A DNA stretch of 64,000 nt, from positions 37,921 to 101,920 of the forward strand of contig DPQQ01000007.1 of NCBI GenBank assembly GCA_003538975.1, read 5' to 3'. The translations under genes were made by a program, and so were the position numbers. A model generated the notes under the pieces. The model had not been told where the DNA came from, ran no database searches, and saw only the letters and a list, made by a program, of their open reading frames with translations. Shown piece by piece: positions 43,146 to 52,595 of this stretch (positions within the stretch are counted from its first letter, which is position 1; the number at the start of each line of letters is the position of its first letter). The stretch is from Clostridiales bacterium (lineage in GTDB: Bacteria; Bacillota; Clostridia; Christensenellales; Borkfalkiaceae).

Positions 43146-43346
43146 ATGAAAAAGGAAATCACGGGAGATACCAAAATTATCGACGTACTCGATATTAACC
43201 CCAATGCGGGCGAAATATTGATGGCTCACGGAATGCACTGCTTAGGATGCGCTCTCGCTCACGGCGAAACCGTAGCCGAGGCCGTAGGCGTTCACGGCGA
43301 AGATCTCGAACTTCTTCTCGAAGAATTAAATAACGTAGAAGAATAA
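43146..43346 (+). CDS. DUF1858 protein
   Basis: Sixty-six residues covering a complete DUF1858 domain: IIDVLDINPNAGEILMAHGMHCLGCALAHGETVAEAVGVHG. The GMHCLGC pair, two Cys three residues apart, is the family's conserved feature; function unknown, some homologues are linked to iron-sulfur or nitrosative stress proteins. GAAGGAGATACATT precedes the ATG. Confidence 0.85.
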   Translation: MKKEITGDTKIIDVLDINPNAGEILMAHGMHCLGCALAHGETVAEAVGVHGEDLELLLEELNNVEE

Positions 43347-43381
43347 CAAATTTCGGTATATTATCCGAAAAATAAAAACGC

Positions 43382-43421
43382 AAGGCAATCCAAAGCCCGG
43401 GTTCCGGACGCGGGTTGCCTT
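43382..43421 (+). terminator. weak terminator after DUF1858
   Basis: AAGGCAATCC (43382-43391) pairs with GGGTTGCCTT (43412-43421), an additional inner CCGG/CCGG helix, then TCTT; the T-run is poor. Confidence 0.5.
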
Positions 43422-43462
43422 CTTAAATAAAACTGAAAAATCAGAAAAGTCAAGGGAGAGGT

Positions 43463-44638
43463 ATGACAGACGATTTTTTTGACGATTCCCCGTCGCAGGG
43501 CGGCGCGCCCGACTCCGCGCCTGAAAAGGACGTTTCGACGAGCAGTCAGAAGTGTCCCAATTGCGGAAACAATTTGAAGTTCGATCCGGAAAAGCATAAA
43601 CTTTGCTGCGAATACTGCGGCTCGGAATTCGATATAGAAGAAGACAAAAACTATGTGGAAATAGATATAGCGAAGGGCTTCGAAACTCATGAAAAATGGG
43701 ATAACGAAGTCAGAGTTTTTCGCTGTGAAAATTGCGGCGCAAAAGTAATTCTCGATAAAAACGCTACAGCCGACGTATGTCCTTTCTGCGGAACCTCGCA
43801 CGTAGTCAAAATCGAAGAACAGGCGGGTATAAAGCCGAACGTCGTAATTCCGTTTTCGATTTCGAAAGAAGAGGCTGTAAAAAAAGTAAAAACCTGGGCG
43901 AAAAAGAATCTCTTCGCTCCGAGAAAGTTCAAAAAGAGACTCAAAACGGAAAATCTTAAAGGCGTTTATATGCCGTGCTATACTTTCGACAGTCTTACGC
44001 AGTCGAGCTATAACGGTAAAATCGGCATATATCATACAAGAACCGTAGGCTCCGGCAAGAATCGCCGTACCGAAACGTGGACGGAGTGGAGATACATACA
44101 GGGTAATTACAGCGAATTCTTCAACGACGTAACGATTTCTTCCGTTAAAAACTTAACGCAGAAGAATCTCGAAAAGCTTGGCGGCTTTCCCGAAACGGAG
44201 AACAGAGTTTACGAAGATAAGTTTTTATACGGCTTTATGGCGTATAATTCCGAACGTCCCATAACCGATTGCTGGTCGGACGCAAAGGATAAAATGGACG
44301 CTGCGCTGAAACGAAATATTTTAAGCCAATACCGCTACGATGTCGTAGGGTATCTCAACGTATCGACGGAGCACACCGGCGTTACATATAAGCTCGAACT
44401 CATTCCGATATGGGTAGGCAATTTTATATTCAACAAAAAACCGTATAACTTTTTCATAAACGGATTGAACGGCAAAGTTACGGGTAAACTTCCCGCTTCG
44501 CCCGTAAGAGTAAGTATAGCCGTCCTGCTGGGACTCGGACTTTTGACGGGGCTGTTCTTCTTATTATGGAAAATGGGAGTGCTGGAGGCGTGTATGAACG
44601 AAGCGTTTGCCGCTCTTCCGTTTGTCCCCGGACTGTAA
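43463..44638 (+). CDS. zinc-ribbon membrane protein
   Basis: A 391-residue protein with two TFIIB-like zinc ribbons in the first 115 residues (CPNCGNNLKFDPEKHKLCCEYCGSEFD and CENCGAKVILDKNATADVCPFCG), a middle domain (about 130-350) with FSISKEEAVKKVKTWAKKNLFAP and RYDVVGYLNVSTEHTG, and a C-terminal membrane helix (SIAVLLGLGLLTGLFFLLWKMG). This set is typical of proteins found near YdjI-type SPFH genes; function unknown. Start 43463 follows AAGGGAGAGGT. Confidence 0.75.
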   Translation: MTDDFFDDSPSQGGAPDSAPEKDVSTSSQKCPNCGNNLKFDPEKHKLCCEYCGSEFDIEEDKNYVEIDIAKGFETHEKWDNEVRVFRCENCGAKVILDKNATADVCPFCGTSHVVKIEEQAGIKPNVVIPFSISKEEAVKKVKTWAKKNLFAPRKFKKRLKTENLKGVYMPCYTFDSLTQSSYNGKIGIYHTRTVGSGKNRRTETWTEWRYIQGNYSEFFNDVTISSVKNLTQKNLEKLGGFPETENRVYEDKFLYGFMAYNSERPITDCWSDAKDKMDAALKRNILSQYRYDVVGYLNVSTEHTGVTYKLELIPIWVGNFIFNKKPYNFFINGLNGKVTGKLPASPVRVSIAVLLGLGLLTGLFFLLWKMGVLEACMNEAFAALPFVPGL

Positions 44639-44672
44639 CGGTTTTAGCATATTAAGATCTGATATAATATCG

Positions 44673-44706
44673 GCCGGCGGAATTAAAACTCTCCGCCGGC
44701 TGTTTT
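44673..44706 (+). terminator. terminator after the zinc-ribbon gene
   Basis: GCCGGCGGA (44673-44681) with TCCGCCGGC (44692-44700), then TGTTTTT. Confidence 0.92.
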
Positions 44707-44710
44707 TATT

Positions 44711-45046
44711 GCTTTTCATATTTTCTTCCGATCGCCAATATTTATTATATTTAAAATATATAGTATAAAATATATACAATAATTTATATAGGGGATAAAG
44801 GGAGTTGCTGTATAAAGGCAGATAAAATCGTGTTTTGCAAAAAAACAACGATAGAAAGCAGGTAGAAAGAAAAGATTAAAATAAAAAAATTTTCTTAAAA
44901 TATTTATAAAACGGCAAAAACTATAAAAACCACAATATTTTGTGTTCTTTTAGGATAAAAACGCTATAAAAAGCGCGGAAAAAGGGGATACGCAAACTTT
45001 ACCGTGTGTATCGCGAAAAAAAGTTTAAAAAACATATGAAAAAAGT
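44711..45046 (+). other. gene-free AT-rich region before the S10 operon
   Basis: About 335 bp with A/T runs and TATA tracts. No gene supported on either strand and no strong hairpin. Confidence 0.55.
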
Positions 45047-45076
45047 TTGACATTACCTTATGCGTTAGGTTATAAT
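45047..45076 (+). promoter_or_regulatory. S10 operon promoter
   Basis: TTGACA at 45047-45052, 18-bp spacer, TATAAT at 45071-45076. It lies 255 bp before rpsJ, leaving a long structured leader. Confidence 0.85.
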
Positions 45077-45165
45077 AGTCAAGCTGTGTAAAAATGGGTT
45101 GATTCGGAAAGTTACTTTAACCTTTTACCCCTTAATCGCGATAGGGGACAAGGAGATAATTTCCG

Positions 45166-45237
45166 ATGACAATTGTAACGACGCGATCGTTACGACTAAC
45201 TTCGTATAAAGATATCCGGTCATTCGCAGCGACTTAA
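45166..45237 (+). CDS. putative 23-residue leader peptide of the S10 operon
   Basis: ATG 45166, with AAGGAG at 45150-45155 ten bases upstream, opens a 24-codon frame that ends with TAA at 45235. The peptide (MTIVTTRSLRLTSYKDIRSF and three more) is rich in Arg and Leu with codons unusual for this genome (CGA twice, CTA, TTA, CGG). The last six codons lie in the 5' arm of the transcription attenuator, so ribosome position could decide whether the terminator forms. No homologue recognised. Confidence 0.5.
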   Translation: MTIVTTRSLRLTSYKDIRSFAAT

Positions 45238-45268
45238 AACGGTTTAAGTATCGGCGAATGATTTTTTA
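45220..45268 (+). terminator. attenuator in the S10 operon leader
   Basis: TCATTCGC (45220-45227) pairs with GCGAATGA (45254-45261) and encloses ACTTAAA/TTTAAGT, then six Ts. Upstream hairpins are GTAACGA/TCGTTAC (45175-45193) and CCCC/GGGG (45128-45147). The position 60 bp before rpsJ marks it as a control site, consistent with L4-type attenuation. Confidence 0.7.
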
Positions 45269-45330
45269 TTTATCTTAAAGCGACACACACGGCAAAGTTT
45301 ACAAAACGTTAGTATAAAAAGGAGAAAACA

Positions 45331-45630
45331 ATGGCAAGTCAGAAAATCAGAATCAAACTTGTTTCTTACGACCACGACATGGTTGACCAGGCCGCTCAGA
45401 GAATTATCGAAACGATGACTCAGGCGGGCGCTAAAATTTCGGGACCGGTTCCGCTTCCCACCGAAAAGGAAGTAGTTACCATTCTTCGTTCGCCCCATAA
45501 ATATAAAGATTCGCGCGAACAGTTCGAAATCAGAACTCACAAGAGACTTATCGACATCTATTCCCCGAACGTAAAGCTTCTGGACAGCATCCATCTTCCC
45601 GCGGGCGTAGACATCAAAATCAAACTCTAA
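45331..45630 (+). CDS. rpsJ: 30S ribosomal protein S10
   Basis: Ninety-nine residues. [30 protein letters not shown] with the 3' loop [39 protein letters not shown]. Also NusE, the partner of NusB. First gene of the S10 operon after its leader; AAAAGGAGAAAACA precedes. Confidence 0.98.
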   Translation: MASQKIRIKLVSYDHDMVDQAAQRIIETMTQAGAKISGPVPLPTEKEVVTILRSPHKYKDSREQFEIRTHKRLIDIYSPNVKLLDSIHLPAGVDIKIKL

Positions 45631-45707
45631 TTCCCGGATTAGAAGAACAAAGATAATTCCCGTAGGCGCACAAAACACACAGCACCGCGCCGAAGGTTAT
45701 AAGGGCT

Positions 45708-45781
45708 GCGTTCCCGTAAAACGCGAACAAGGTTGCGTTTCCTCATAAACGCGAAATAAGGCGGCGTTTCCTAAAAAACGC
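45708..45781 (+). repeat. three tandem hairpin units before rplC
   Basis: Units beginning at 45708, 45735 and 45764 (spacing 27 and 29): GCGTT/AACGC, GCGTTT/AAACGC, GCGTTT/AAACGC, with CCCGTAA, CCTCAT and CCTAAA loops. The sequences between them (GAACAAGGTT, GAAATAAGGCG) are related. They occupy the unusually long rpsJ-rplC gap. Confidence 0.7.
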
Positions 45782-45807
45782 AAATTTCATGGAGGTGAAC
45801 TTTATCT

Positions 45808-46437
45808 ATGTATAAAGCAATCATTGGCAAAAAGTTAGGAATGACTCAGCTTTTCACGGCTGAGGGCAAAGTAATTCCCGTAACGGTAGTCGAAGCAGGT
45901 CCGTGTCCCGTCGTTCAGCTCAAAACAGAAGAACACGACGGATACAACGCCGTAAAGCTCGGCTTTGAAGAAGTTTCCGAAAAGAAGCTTTCGAAGCCCG
46001 CTCTCGGACAGTTCAAAAAGGCCGGCGTAAATCCGCAGAAGGAATTGAGAGAATTCAGAGTCGAAAACGTATCGGAATATTCGGTAGGCTCGTCCGTAAC
46101 CGTCGAAGTATTCGCGGCAGGCGACAAGATCGACGTAACAGGACTTACCAAAGGTCACGGATACACCGGCGTTATCAAGAGATGGAATCATCACAGACTT
46201 AAAGAAACCCACGGCGTAGGCCCCGTTCACAGAGAAGTAGGTTCTATGAGCGCAAACAGCTCTCCGTCTAGAGTATTCAAAGGCAAAAAGCTTGCCGGAC
46301 AGTACGGTAACGAACAGGTTACCATTCAGAATCTCGAAGTCGTAAAAGTCGATGCGGCGAGAAACGTACTTTTGATCAAGGGCGCCGTTCCCGGTCCCGT
46401 CAAAGGCATCGTAACCATCAGAGCTACCGTTAAATAA
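45808..46437 (+). CDS. rplC: 50S ribosomal protein L3
   Basis: A 209-residue L3: AIIGKKLGMTQLFTAEGKVIPVTVVEAGPC, the extension loop KGHGYTGVIKRWNHHRLKETHGVGPVHREVGS and VRIENLEVVKV-like QNLEVVKVDAARNVLLIKGAVPGP. GGAGGTGAACTTTATCT precedes the start. Confidence 0.97.
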   Translation: MYKAIIGKKLGMTQLFTAEGKVIPVTVVEAGPCPVVQLKTEEHDGYNAVKLGFEEVSEKKLSKPALGQFKKAGVNPQKELREFRVENVSEYSVGSSVTVEVFAAGDKIDVTGLTKGHGYTGVIKRWNHHRLKETHGVGPVHREVGSMSANSSPSRVFKGKKLAGQYGNEQVTIQNLEVVKVDAARNVLLIKGAVPGPVKGIVTIRATVK

Positions 46438-46448
46438 GGAGAAATATC

Positions 46449-47069
46449 ATGCAAGTAAAATTATTTGATATGAACGCCAAAGAAGTTGGCGAATTGACGT
46501 TGAACGATCAGCTCTTTGACGTTGAATATAACGAACCGGTTATTCATCAGGCAATCGTAACCCGTCTTGCCAACAACAGACAGGGAACGAAAAGCACTTT
46601 GACGAGAAGCGAAGTAAGAGGCGGCGGCATCAAACCGTGGCGTCAGAAGGGCACCGGCAGAGCGAGACAGGGTTCTATCCGTTCTCCGCAGTGGATTCAC
46701 GGCGGCGTGGTATTCGCTCCGAAGCCCAGAGATTTCTCCAAAAAGATGAACGTTACCGCAAAGAGAGTCGCAATGTTCTCGGCGTTATCGCAGAAAATCA
46801 GAGAAAACGAAGTTATCTTCCTCGACAATCTTACCTCGACCGGCAAGACCAAAGAGATGGTTAACTTATTGAAGAAGTTCGAACTTGAAAAAACCGTACT
46901 TTTCGTTATGGACAACTCCGACGAAATGGTTTTGAGAGCAAGTGCAAACGTTAAGGAAATCACGACTATTCCCGTTGAACAGCTCAACACTTACGACGTA
47001 GTAAGAAATGCGAAAGTCGTAATCACCAGAGACGCTGTTAAAAAGATCGAGGAGGCTTACGAAATATAA
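46449..47069 (+). CDS. rplD: 50S ribosomal protein L4
   Basis: A 206-residue L4 with TRLANNRQGTKSTLTRSEVRGGGIKPWRQKGTGRARQGSIRSPQW and the C-terminal QLNTYDVVRNAKVVITRDAVKKIEE. L4 is the usual repressor of the S10 operon, fitting the attenuator upstream. Its stop overlaps the rplW start (TAATG). Confidence 0.97.
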   Translation: MQVKLFDMNAKEVGELTLNDQLFDVEYNEPVIHQAIVTRLANNRQGTKSTLTRSEVRGGGIKPWRQKGTGRARQGSIRSPQWIHGGVVFAPKPRDFSKKMNVTAKRVAMFSALSQKIRENEVIFLDNLTSTGKTKEMVNLLKKFELEKTVLFVMDNSDEMVLRASANVKEITTIPVEQLNTYDVVRNAKVVITRDAVKKIEEAYEI

Positions 47070-47359
47070 TGAGAGCACATGACGTTATCATAAGACCGAT
47101 CCTTTCCGAAAAGAGTTATGCGGGCATCGCGAACAAGAAGTACACCTTCGAAGTTCCCAAGACCGCAAACAAGACCGAAATCAAACTCGCGGTAGAAGAA
47201 ATATTCGGCGTTAAAGTAGAAAGCGTCAACACCGTAAACGTTGACGGCAAAATGAGAAGAATGGGTGCGCATCAGGGACTTACCCCTGCTTATAAAAAAG
47301 CCATCGTTCAACTTAAGAAAGAAAGCAAGACAATCGAATTCTTCGATTCTTTATCCTAA
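47069..47359 (+). CDS. rplW: 50S ribosomal protein L23
   Basis: Ninety-six residues: HDVIIRPILSEKSYAGIANKKYTFEVPKTANKTEIKLAVEEIFGVKVESVNT and a C-terminal Arg/Lys region. Its product docks SRP and the Sec channel at the tunnel exit. Translationally coupled to rplD. Confidence 0.97.
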   Translation: MRAHDVIIRPILSEKSYAGIANKKYTFEVPKTANKTEIKLAVEEIFGVKVESVNTVNVDGKMRRMGAHQGLTPAYKKAIVQLKKESKTIEFFDSLS

Positions 47360-47376
47360 TCACGGAGGAATAGACA

Positions 47377-48204
47377 ATGGCTATTAAAAGATATAAGCCG
47401 ACATCGTCCGCTCGCCGTTTCATGACGGTGCACGCGTATGACGAAATTACGTCGACAAAGCCCGAAAGATCCCTTTTGGAAGATCAGAGAAAATCGGGCG
47501 GCCGTAACAACACAGGTCGCCTTACAGTAAGACACATCGGCGGCGGCAACAGACGCAAATATCGTATCATCGACTTCAAGAGAGATAAGATCGGCGTTCC
47601 CGCAACCGTCAAGACCATCGAATACGATCCCAACAGAAGCGCGAACATCGCTTTACTCGTCTATGCCGACGGCGCAAAACGTTACATTCTCGCTCCCGTA
47701 GGACTTAATGTAGGAGATAAGGTTGTTTCCGGTTCCGACGCGGACATCAAGGTAGGAAATACGCTTCCCCTTGCGAATATCCCCGTAGGTACCATGATTC
47801 ACAACATCGAATTACAGCCCGGCAAGGGCGGTCAGATCGCGCGTTCCGCAGGTATGGCTGCACAGCTTATGGCTAAAGAAGGAAACCTTGCGACCGTAAA
47901 AATGCCTTCCGGCGAAATGAGATACATTCTCTTGACCTGCAAAGCAACAATCGGTCAGGTAGGCAACCTCGAACACGAAATCATCAGACTCGGCAAAGCC
48001 GGCAAGACGAGATATCTCGGTATCCGTCCCACCGTCAGAGGCGTCGTCATGAACCCCTGCGATCACCCGCACGGCGGCGGCGAAGGCAAATCCCCTGTCG
48101 GACATCCCGGTCCTCTTACTCCGTGGGGCAAACCCGCTCTCGGTTACAAGACCAGAAAGCATAAAAAGGCTTCGAGCAAGATGATCATTACGAGAATAAA
48201 TTAA
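47377..48204 (+). CDS. rplB: 50S ribosomal protein L2
   Basis: A 275-residue L2: [40 protein letters not shown], the peptidyl-transferase-centre His region [35 protein letters not shown] precedes the ATG. Confidence 0.98.
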   Translation: MAIKRYKPTSSARRFMTVHAYDEITSTKPERSLLEDQRKSGGRNNTGRLTVRHIGGGNRRKYRIIDFKRDKIGVPATVKTIEYDPNRSANIALLVYADGAKRYILAPVGLNVGDKVVSGSDADIKVGNTLPLANIPVGTMIHNIELQPGKGGQIARSAGMAAQLMAKEGNLATVKMPSGEMRYILLTCKATIGQVGNLEHEIIRLGKAGKTRYLGIRPTVRGVVMNPCDHPHGGGEGKSPVGHPGPLTPWGKPALGYKTRKHKKASSKMIITRIN

Positions 48205-48218
48205 GGAGGTAATAGGAT

Positions 48219-48497
48219 ATGTCCAGAAGTGTTAAAAAAGGTCCTTATATCGAACCTAAACTCTTAAAGAGAATAGAAGAGTTAAACGCAAACAACGACA
48301 AAAAGGTCATCAAGACCTGGTCGAGAGCGACTACTATTTCTCCCGAAATGGTAGGTCACACCATCGCGGTATACGATGGCAGAAAACACGTCCCCGTGTA
48401 TGTTACCGAAGATATGGTCGGTTGTAAATTAGGCGAATTCGCCCCCACCAGAACCTTCAAGGGACACGGCGGAGAAAAAACAACGTCGGCTAGATAA
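48219..48497 (+). CDS. rpsS: 30S ribosomal protein S19
   Basis: Ninety-two residues with [71 protein letters not shown]. Binds the A-site region of 16S rRNA. AAGGAGGTAATAGGAT precedes. Confidence 0.98.
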   Translation: MSRSVKKGPYIEPKLLKRIEELNANNDKKVIKTWSRATTISPEMVGHTIAVYDGRKHVPVYVTEDMVGCKLGEFAPTRTFKGHGGEKTTSAR

Positions 48498-48512
48498 GGA
48501 GGTCTCGATAAC

Positions 48513-48899
48513 ATGGCTACGAATATGAGAGAAAAGACTCTCAGAATAGAAGAAAACAAAGATAAAAGACCTTACGCCGTCGCAAAACACGTAAGAATTT
48601 CCCCCTATAAGGTAAGAATCGTTCTTAACCTTATCAGAGGAAAGAGCTATAACGAAGCAGTAGCGATTTTGGCTAACACCCCGAAATCGGCTTCCGAACC
48701 GATCAGAAAGGTTCTTATGTCCGCGGCTGCAAATGCGGAACACAACAAAGGTTTATCGAAAGAAACCCTTTACGTTGCGGCTTGCTACGCAGACCAGGGT
48801 CCCACGCTCAAGAGAGTTCAGCCGAGAGCGCAGGGCAGAGCATTCAGAATCTTAAAGCGTACCAGTCACATCACCGTGATTCTGGACGCAAGAGCTTAA
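48513..48899 (+). CDS. rplV: 50S ribosomal protein L22
   Basis: A 128-residue L22 with [32 protein letters not shown] and the tunnel-lining loop [40 protein letters not shown] precedes. An extra N-terminal 17 residues is Lys/Glu-rich. Confidence 0.97.
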   Translation: MATNMREKTLRIEENKDKRPYAVAKHVRISPYKVRIVLNLIRGKSYNEAVAILANTPKSASEPIRKVLMSAAANAEHNKGLSKETLYVAACYADQGPTLKRVQPRAQGRAFRILKRTSHITVILDARA

Positions 48900-48909
48900 G
48901 GAGGACGAT

Positions 48910-49578
48910 ATGGGACAGAAAGTTAATCCCCATGGATTGAGAGTAGGCGTTATCGCGGATTGGAACACTCAGTGGTTCGCTCCCAAAAAAGATATCGCTA
49001 AATACATTAAAGAAGATAACGTTATCCGTACTGCGCTTAAAAAGGCTTATTATCAGGCTGCTATCAGCAAGATAGTAATCGAACGCGCCGCTCAGAGACT
49101 TATCGTTACCATTCATACCGGCAGACCCGGCGTTCTTATCGGAAAGCAGGGTGCGGAAATCGAAGTCATCAAGAAGCTCGTCTCCAAACTTACTACGAGC
49201 AAACAGATTTCGATCAACATCGTTGAAGTTAAAAAGCCCGACTGCGACGCTCAGCTTATCGCCGAATCGATCGCAAGCCAGCTTGAAAAGAGAATTTCCT
49301 TCAGACGCGCTATGAAGCAGGCTATTTCGAGAGCGTCCAAGGCAGGCGTAAAGGGTATCAAAGTTACCGTCAGCGGAAGACTCGACGGAGCGGAAATAGC
49401 CCGTTCCGAAAGCCATCACGAAGGTTCGATTCCTCTTCAGACGCTCCGCGCCGATATCGACTACGGCGTAGCGGTCGCTCACACCACCTTCGGTGTAATC
49501 GGCGTAAAAACGTGGGTTTACAGAGGCGAAGTTATCGGTAAAAAATCCGCGAAGAAGTTGGAAGGAGGTCAAGCATAA
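48910..49578 (+). CDS. rpsC: 30S ribosomal protein S3
   Basis: A 222-residue S3: [24 protein letters not shown], the KH-domain loop [19 protein letters not shown] and the S3 C-terminal [41 protein letters not shown]. Helicase role at the mRNA entry. TAAGGAGGACGAT precedes the ATG. Confidence 0.98.
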   Translation: MGQKVNPHGLRVGVIADWNTQWFAPKKDIAKYIKEDNVIRTALKKAYYQAAISKIVIERAAQRLIVTIHTGRPGVLIGKQGAEIEVIKKLVSKLTTSKQISINIVEVKKPDCDAQLIAESIASQLEKRISFRRAMKQAISRASKAGVKGIKVTVSGRLDGAEIARSESHHEGSIPLQTLRADIDYGVAVAHTTFGVIGVKTWVYRGEVIGKKSAKKLEGGQA

Positions 49579-49580
49579 TT

Positions 49581-50024
49581 ATGTTGATGCCTAAAAGAGT
49601 TAAAAGAAGAAGAGTTCACCGCGGCAGAATGACCGGCAAGTGCACTAAAGGCAACGTAATCGCTTACGGCGAATACGGTCTCGTTGCGATGGAACCCGCG
49701 TGGATCAAGTCCAACCAGATCGAAGCGGCCCGTGTCGCAATGACCAGATTTATCAAACGTGGCGGACAGGTATGGATAGATATATTCCCCCACAAGCCCG
49801 TTACGAAGAAACCTGCCGACAGCCGTATGGGCTCCGGTAAAGGTTCCGTCGAATATTGGGTAGCGGTAGTTAAACCCGGCAGAGTATTGTTCGAAATGGC
49901 GGGTATCGACGAAGCGACCGCAAAAGAAGCTATGAGACTTGCGGGACGTAAGCTTCCCATCAAAACTAAGTTCGTATCGAAAAGCGACCTTAACCAGAAA
50001 ACAGTAGAAGGAGACGCAGAATAA
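49581..50024 (+). CDS. rplP: 50S ribosomal protein L16
   Basis: A 147-residue L16: [84 protein letters not shown]. Start 49581 keeps the family's [25 protein letters not shown] lies before it. Couples into rpmC (stop/start overlap TAATG). Confidence 0.97.
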   Translation: MLMPKRVKRRRVHRGRMTGKCTKGNVIAYGEYGLVAMEPAWIKSNQIEAARVAMTRFIKRGGQVWIDIFPHKPVTKKPADSRMGSGKGSVEYWVAVVKPGRVLFEMAGIDEATAKEAMRLAGRKLPIKTKFVSKSDLNQKTVEGDAE

Positions 50025-50218
50025 TGAAAGCGAAAGATCTTCAGAATATGACCGAACAGGAATTGAATACGAAGCTTGCGGAACTCAAAGAAGAGCTCTT
50101 TAACCTTCGTTTCCGTCATGCAACCGGTCAGCTTGAAAACCCTGTGTCTTTAAGAAATTGCAAAAAGGATATCGCCAGAGTACAGACGGTTATCCGCAGT
50201 AAGGAATTAAAGGCGTAA
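50024..50218 (+). CDS. rpmC: 50S ribosomal protein L29
   Basis: Sixty-four residues, two helices: [44 protein letters not shown]. Near the tunnel exit. Start overlaps the rplP stop. Confidence 0.96.
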   Translation: MKAKDLQNMTEQELNTKLAELKEELFNLRFRHATGQLENPVSLRNCKKDIARVQTVIRSKELKA

Positions 50219-50229
50219 GAGGTGCTAAT

Positions 50230-50484
50230 ATGGAAAGAAATTTAAGAAAAGAAAGAATCGGCATCGTCGTTTCCGATAAGATGGATAAAACGGTAGTCGT
50301 CGCTATCGAAGAAAGATATAAACATCCCTTATACAAAAAGACGGTAAAAAAGACCCACAAGTTCAAAGCTCACGACGAGCTTAACGCATGCGGAGTAGGC
50401 GATAAAGTACTTATCGTCGAAACCCGTAAGCTTTCCAAAGATAAGAATTGGAGAGTCGCGCAGATCGTCGAAAAGGCTAAATAA
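50230..50484 (+). CDS. rpsQ: 30S ribosomal protein S17
   Basis: Eighty-four residues with [42 protein letters not shown] and [23 protein letters not shown]-fold protein. GTAAGAGGTGCTAAT precedes the ATG. Confidence 0.97.
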   Translation: MERNLRKERIGIVVSDKMDKTVVVAIEERYKHPLYKKTVKKTHKFKAHDELNACGVGDKVLIVETRKLSKDKNWRVAQIVEKAK

Positions 50485-50499
50485 GGAGGACCACGGAAC

Positions 50500-50868
50500 A
50501 TGATACAACCACAGACTATATTGAAGGCTGCCGACAATTCCGGCGCTAAAGAGTTAATGTGCATAAGAGTTCTCGGCGGATCTTTCAGAAAAACCGGAAA
50601 CATCGGCGACGTAATCGTATGCAGCGTAAAGTCCGCAACCCCCGGCGGTTCGGCTAAAAAAGGCAAAGTATACAGAGCGGTTATCGTAAGATCGGTAAAC
50701 GGCATCAGACGTAACGACGGAACTCACATCAGATTCGACGAAAACGCAGCAGTTATCATCGATGGACAGAAACAGCCCATCGGTACCCGTATCTTTGGAC
50801 CCATCGCGAGAGAACTCCGCGATAAGGACTACATGAAAATAATTTCCCTTGCACCGGAAGTTTTATAA
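50500..50868 (+). CDS. rplN: 50S ribosomal protein L14
   Basis: A 122-residue L14 with [54 protein letters not shown] and [45 protein letters not shown] precedes. Confidence 0.98.
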   Translation: MIQPQTILKAADNSGAKELMCIRVLGGSFRKTGNIGDVIVCSVKSATPGGSAKKGKVYRAVIVRSVNGIRRNDGTHIRFDENAAVIIDGQKQPIGTRIFGPIARELRDKDYMKIISLAPEVL

Positions 50869-50880
50869 GGAGAAACTGTT

Positions 50881-51405
50881 ATGAAAATTAAGAAAAACGA
50901 TACGGTTTTGGTTCTTTCCGGCAAGGACGCGGGCAAGACCGCCAAGGTTCTGGTAGCAATACCCAGGACCGGCAAGGTAGTCGTTGACGGCGTAAACGTT
51001 CAGAAAAGACACACCAAAGCTAAAAACGCACAGGAAGTAAGCGAAATAAAGACTCAGTCCGGCGCGATCGACGCATCCAACGTAATGGTTGTTTGCCCCG
51101 CTTGCGGCAAGGCGACGAGAGTTGCTTACAATACGGTAGAAGGCAAAAAGGTAAGAGTCTGCAAAAAGTGCGGAGCTTCTTTGGAAGTAGCGGCTAAAGC
51201 TACCGAAAAGAAAGCTGTAAAGAAGGCTGCAAAGGCTTCCGACGAAACCGCAACGAAGAAGACGACCGCAAAGAAAACAACGACCAAGGCAGCGACCAAA
51301 GAAAAGACCGCGGCTAAAAAGACAACAAAGAAAGCGGCGACCGAAGAAAAGACCGCTACCAAGAAAACGACAAAGAAGACCGCGAAGACCGCGGACGCAG
51401 AATAA
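50881..51405 (+). CDS. rplX: 50S ribosomal protein L24 with long basic tail
   Basis: A 174-residue L24; typical family length is about 105. Residues 1-105 are normal: KIKKNDTVLVLSGKDAGKTAKVL with KOW motif, VQKRHTKAKN and a zinc-type CPACGKATRV-VCKKCGA. The last 70 residues are an Ala/Lys/Thr repeat (KKTTAKKTTTKAATKEKTA-like units) similar to histone-H1 tails. The tail is continuous with the frame and its codons match the core. ATAAGGAGAAACTGTT precedes the ATG. Confidence 0.95.
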   Translation: MKIKKNDTVLVLSGKDAGKTAKVLVAIPRTGKVVVDGVNVQKRHTKAKNAQEVSEIKTQSGAIDASNVMVVCPACGKATRVAYNTVEGKKVRVCKKCGASLEVAAKATEKKAVKKAAKASDETATKKTTAKKTTTKAATKEKTAAKKTTKKAATEEKTATKKTTKKTAKTADAE

Positions 51406-51424
51406 CGGGAGGTAATATCGGATT

Positions 51425-51979
51425 ATGGCAGAAGCTATGAACAGAGTAAGAGCTCGTTATCTGAACGAAGTCGTTCCTTACTTAAAAGAAAAATTCAATT
51501 ACGCAAACGTTAACGAAGTACCCAAACTCGTAAAGATCACGGTCAACACGGGTTTAGGCGACGTTAAGGATAACGCGAAGTCGGTTCAGCAGGCTATCGA
51601 AGAACTTAAAATCATCACAGGACAGAAGCCTTTGCAGACCACCGCGAGAAAGTCCATCGCTAACTTCAAAGTAAGACAGGGCATGATTGTCGGCGCGAAA
51701 GTTACTTTGAGAAACGACAGAATGTACGAATTCTTCGACAAACTCGTTTCCATCGCTCTTCCGAGAGTAAGAGACTTCAGAGGCGTACCCACTAAGTCTT
51801 TCGACGGCAGAGGCAACTATTCGTTAGGCATCAAAGAACAGCTTATCTTCCCGGAAATTTCTTATGACCAGGTTGAAAAGGTAAGAGGTTTCGACGTCTG
51901 CTTCACCACGACGGCAAAGACCGACGAAGAAGCTTACGAACTTTTAAAAGCACTCGGAATCCCGTATGCTGCGAAATAA
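51425..51979 (+). CDS. rplE: 50S ribosomal protein L5
   Basis: A 184-residue L5: [65 protein letters not shown] and [25 protein letters not shown]. Binds 5S rRNA. GGGAGGTAATATCGGATT precedes. Confidence 0.98.
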   Translation: MAEAMNRVRARYLNEVVPYLKEKFNYANVNEVPKLVKITVNTGLGDVKDNAKSVQQAIEELKIITGQKPLQTTARKSIANFKVRQGMIVGAKVTLRNDRMYEFFDKLVSIALPRVRDFRGVPTKSFDGRGNYSLGIKEQLIFPEISYDQVEKVRGFDVCFTTTAKTDEEAYELLKALGIPYAAK

Positions 51980-51991
51980 GGAGTAAAGACG

Positions 51992-52177
51992 ATGGCTAAA
52001 AAATCAATGATAAACAAACAGCAGAGACCCGCTAAGTATTCCACGAGAGCGTACACGAGATGCTCCATCTGCGGAAGACCTCACGCGGTTCTTAAAAAGT
52101 ACGGTATTTGCCGTATTTGCTTCAGAGAACTTGCTTACAAGGGAGAACTTCCCGGAGTAAAGAAGGCAAGCTGGTAA
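51992..52177 (+). CDS. rpsZ: 30S ribosomal protein S14 (zinc type Z)
   Basis: Sixty-one residues, the short zinc form: [44 protein letters not shown] with two CxxC pairs. Typical of the spc operon in Bacillota. AAGGAGTAAAGACG precedes. Confidence 0.97.
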   Translation: MAKKSMINKQQRPAKYSTRAYTRCSICGRPHAVLKKYGICRICFRELAYKGELPGVKKASW

Positions 52178-52190
52178 CGGGAGGTATAAC

Positions 52191-52580
52191 ATGACAGACG
52201 TAATAGCAGATATGCTTACAAGAATCAGAAACGGTTTGACTGCCAAACACGAAACGGTTGAAATCCCCGCTTCCAACACCAAAAAGGCGATTGCCGAAAT
52301 TCTTTTGAAGGAAGGTTACGTTTCCGACGTTAAATACGAAGAAGGCGTTCAGGGAACTATCGTTATAACCCTTAAATATGCAGGCGACGGCAAAAAGGTC
52401 ATAACCGGACTTAAAAGAGTCAGCAAACCCGGTTTAAGAGTATACGTAGGCGCGGAAGATATTCCCAGCGTACTCGGAGGATTGGGTATTGCCATTCTTT
52501 CGACGTCCAACGGCATTATGACCGATAAAGAAGCGAGAAAAGCCAACCAGGGCGGAGAAGTTCTCGCATACGTTTGGTAA
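52191..52580 (+). CDS. rpsH: 30S ribosomal protein S8
   Basis: A 129-residue S8: [43 protein letters not shown] and [33 protein letters not shown]. Central 16S binder and, in E. coli, repressor of the spc operon. Confidence 0.98.
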   Translation: MTDVIADMLTRIRNGLTAKHETVEIPASNTKKAIAEILLKEGYVSDVKYEEGVQGTIVITLKYAGDGKKVITGLKRVSKPGLRVYVGAEDIPSVLGGLGIAILSTSNGIMTDKEARKANQGGEVLAYVW

Positions 52581-52595
52581 GGAGGTAACGGAAAC

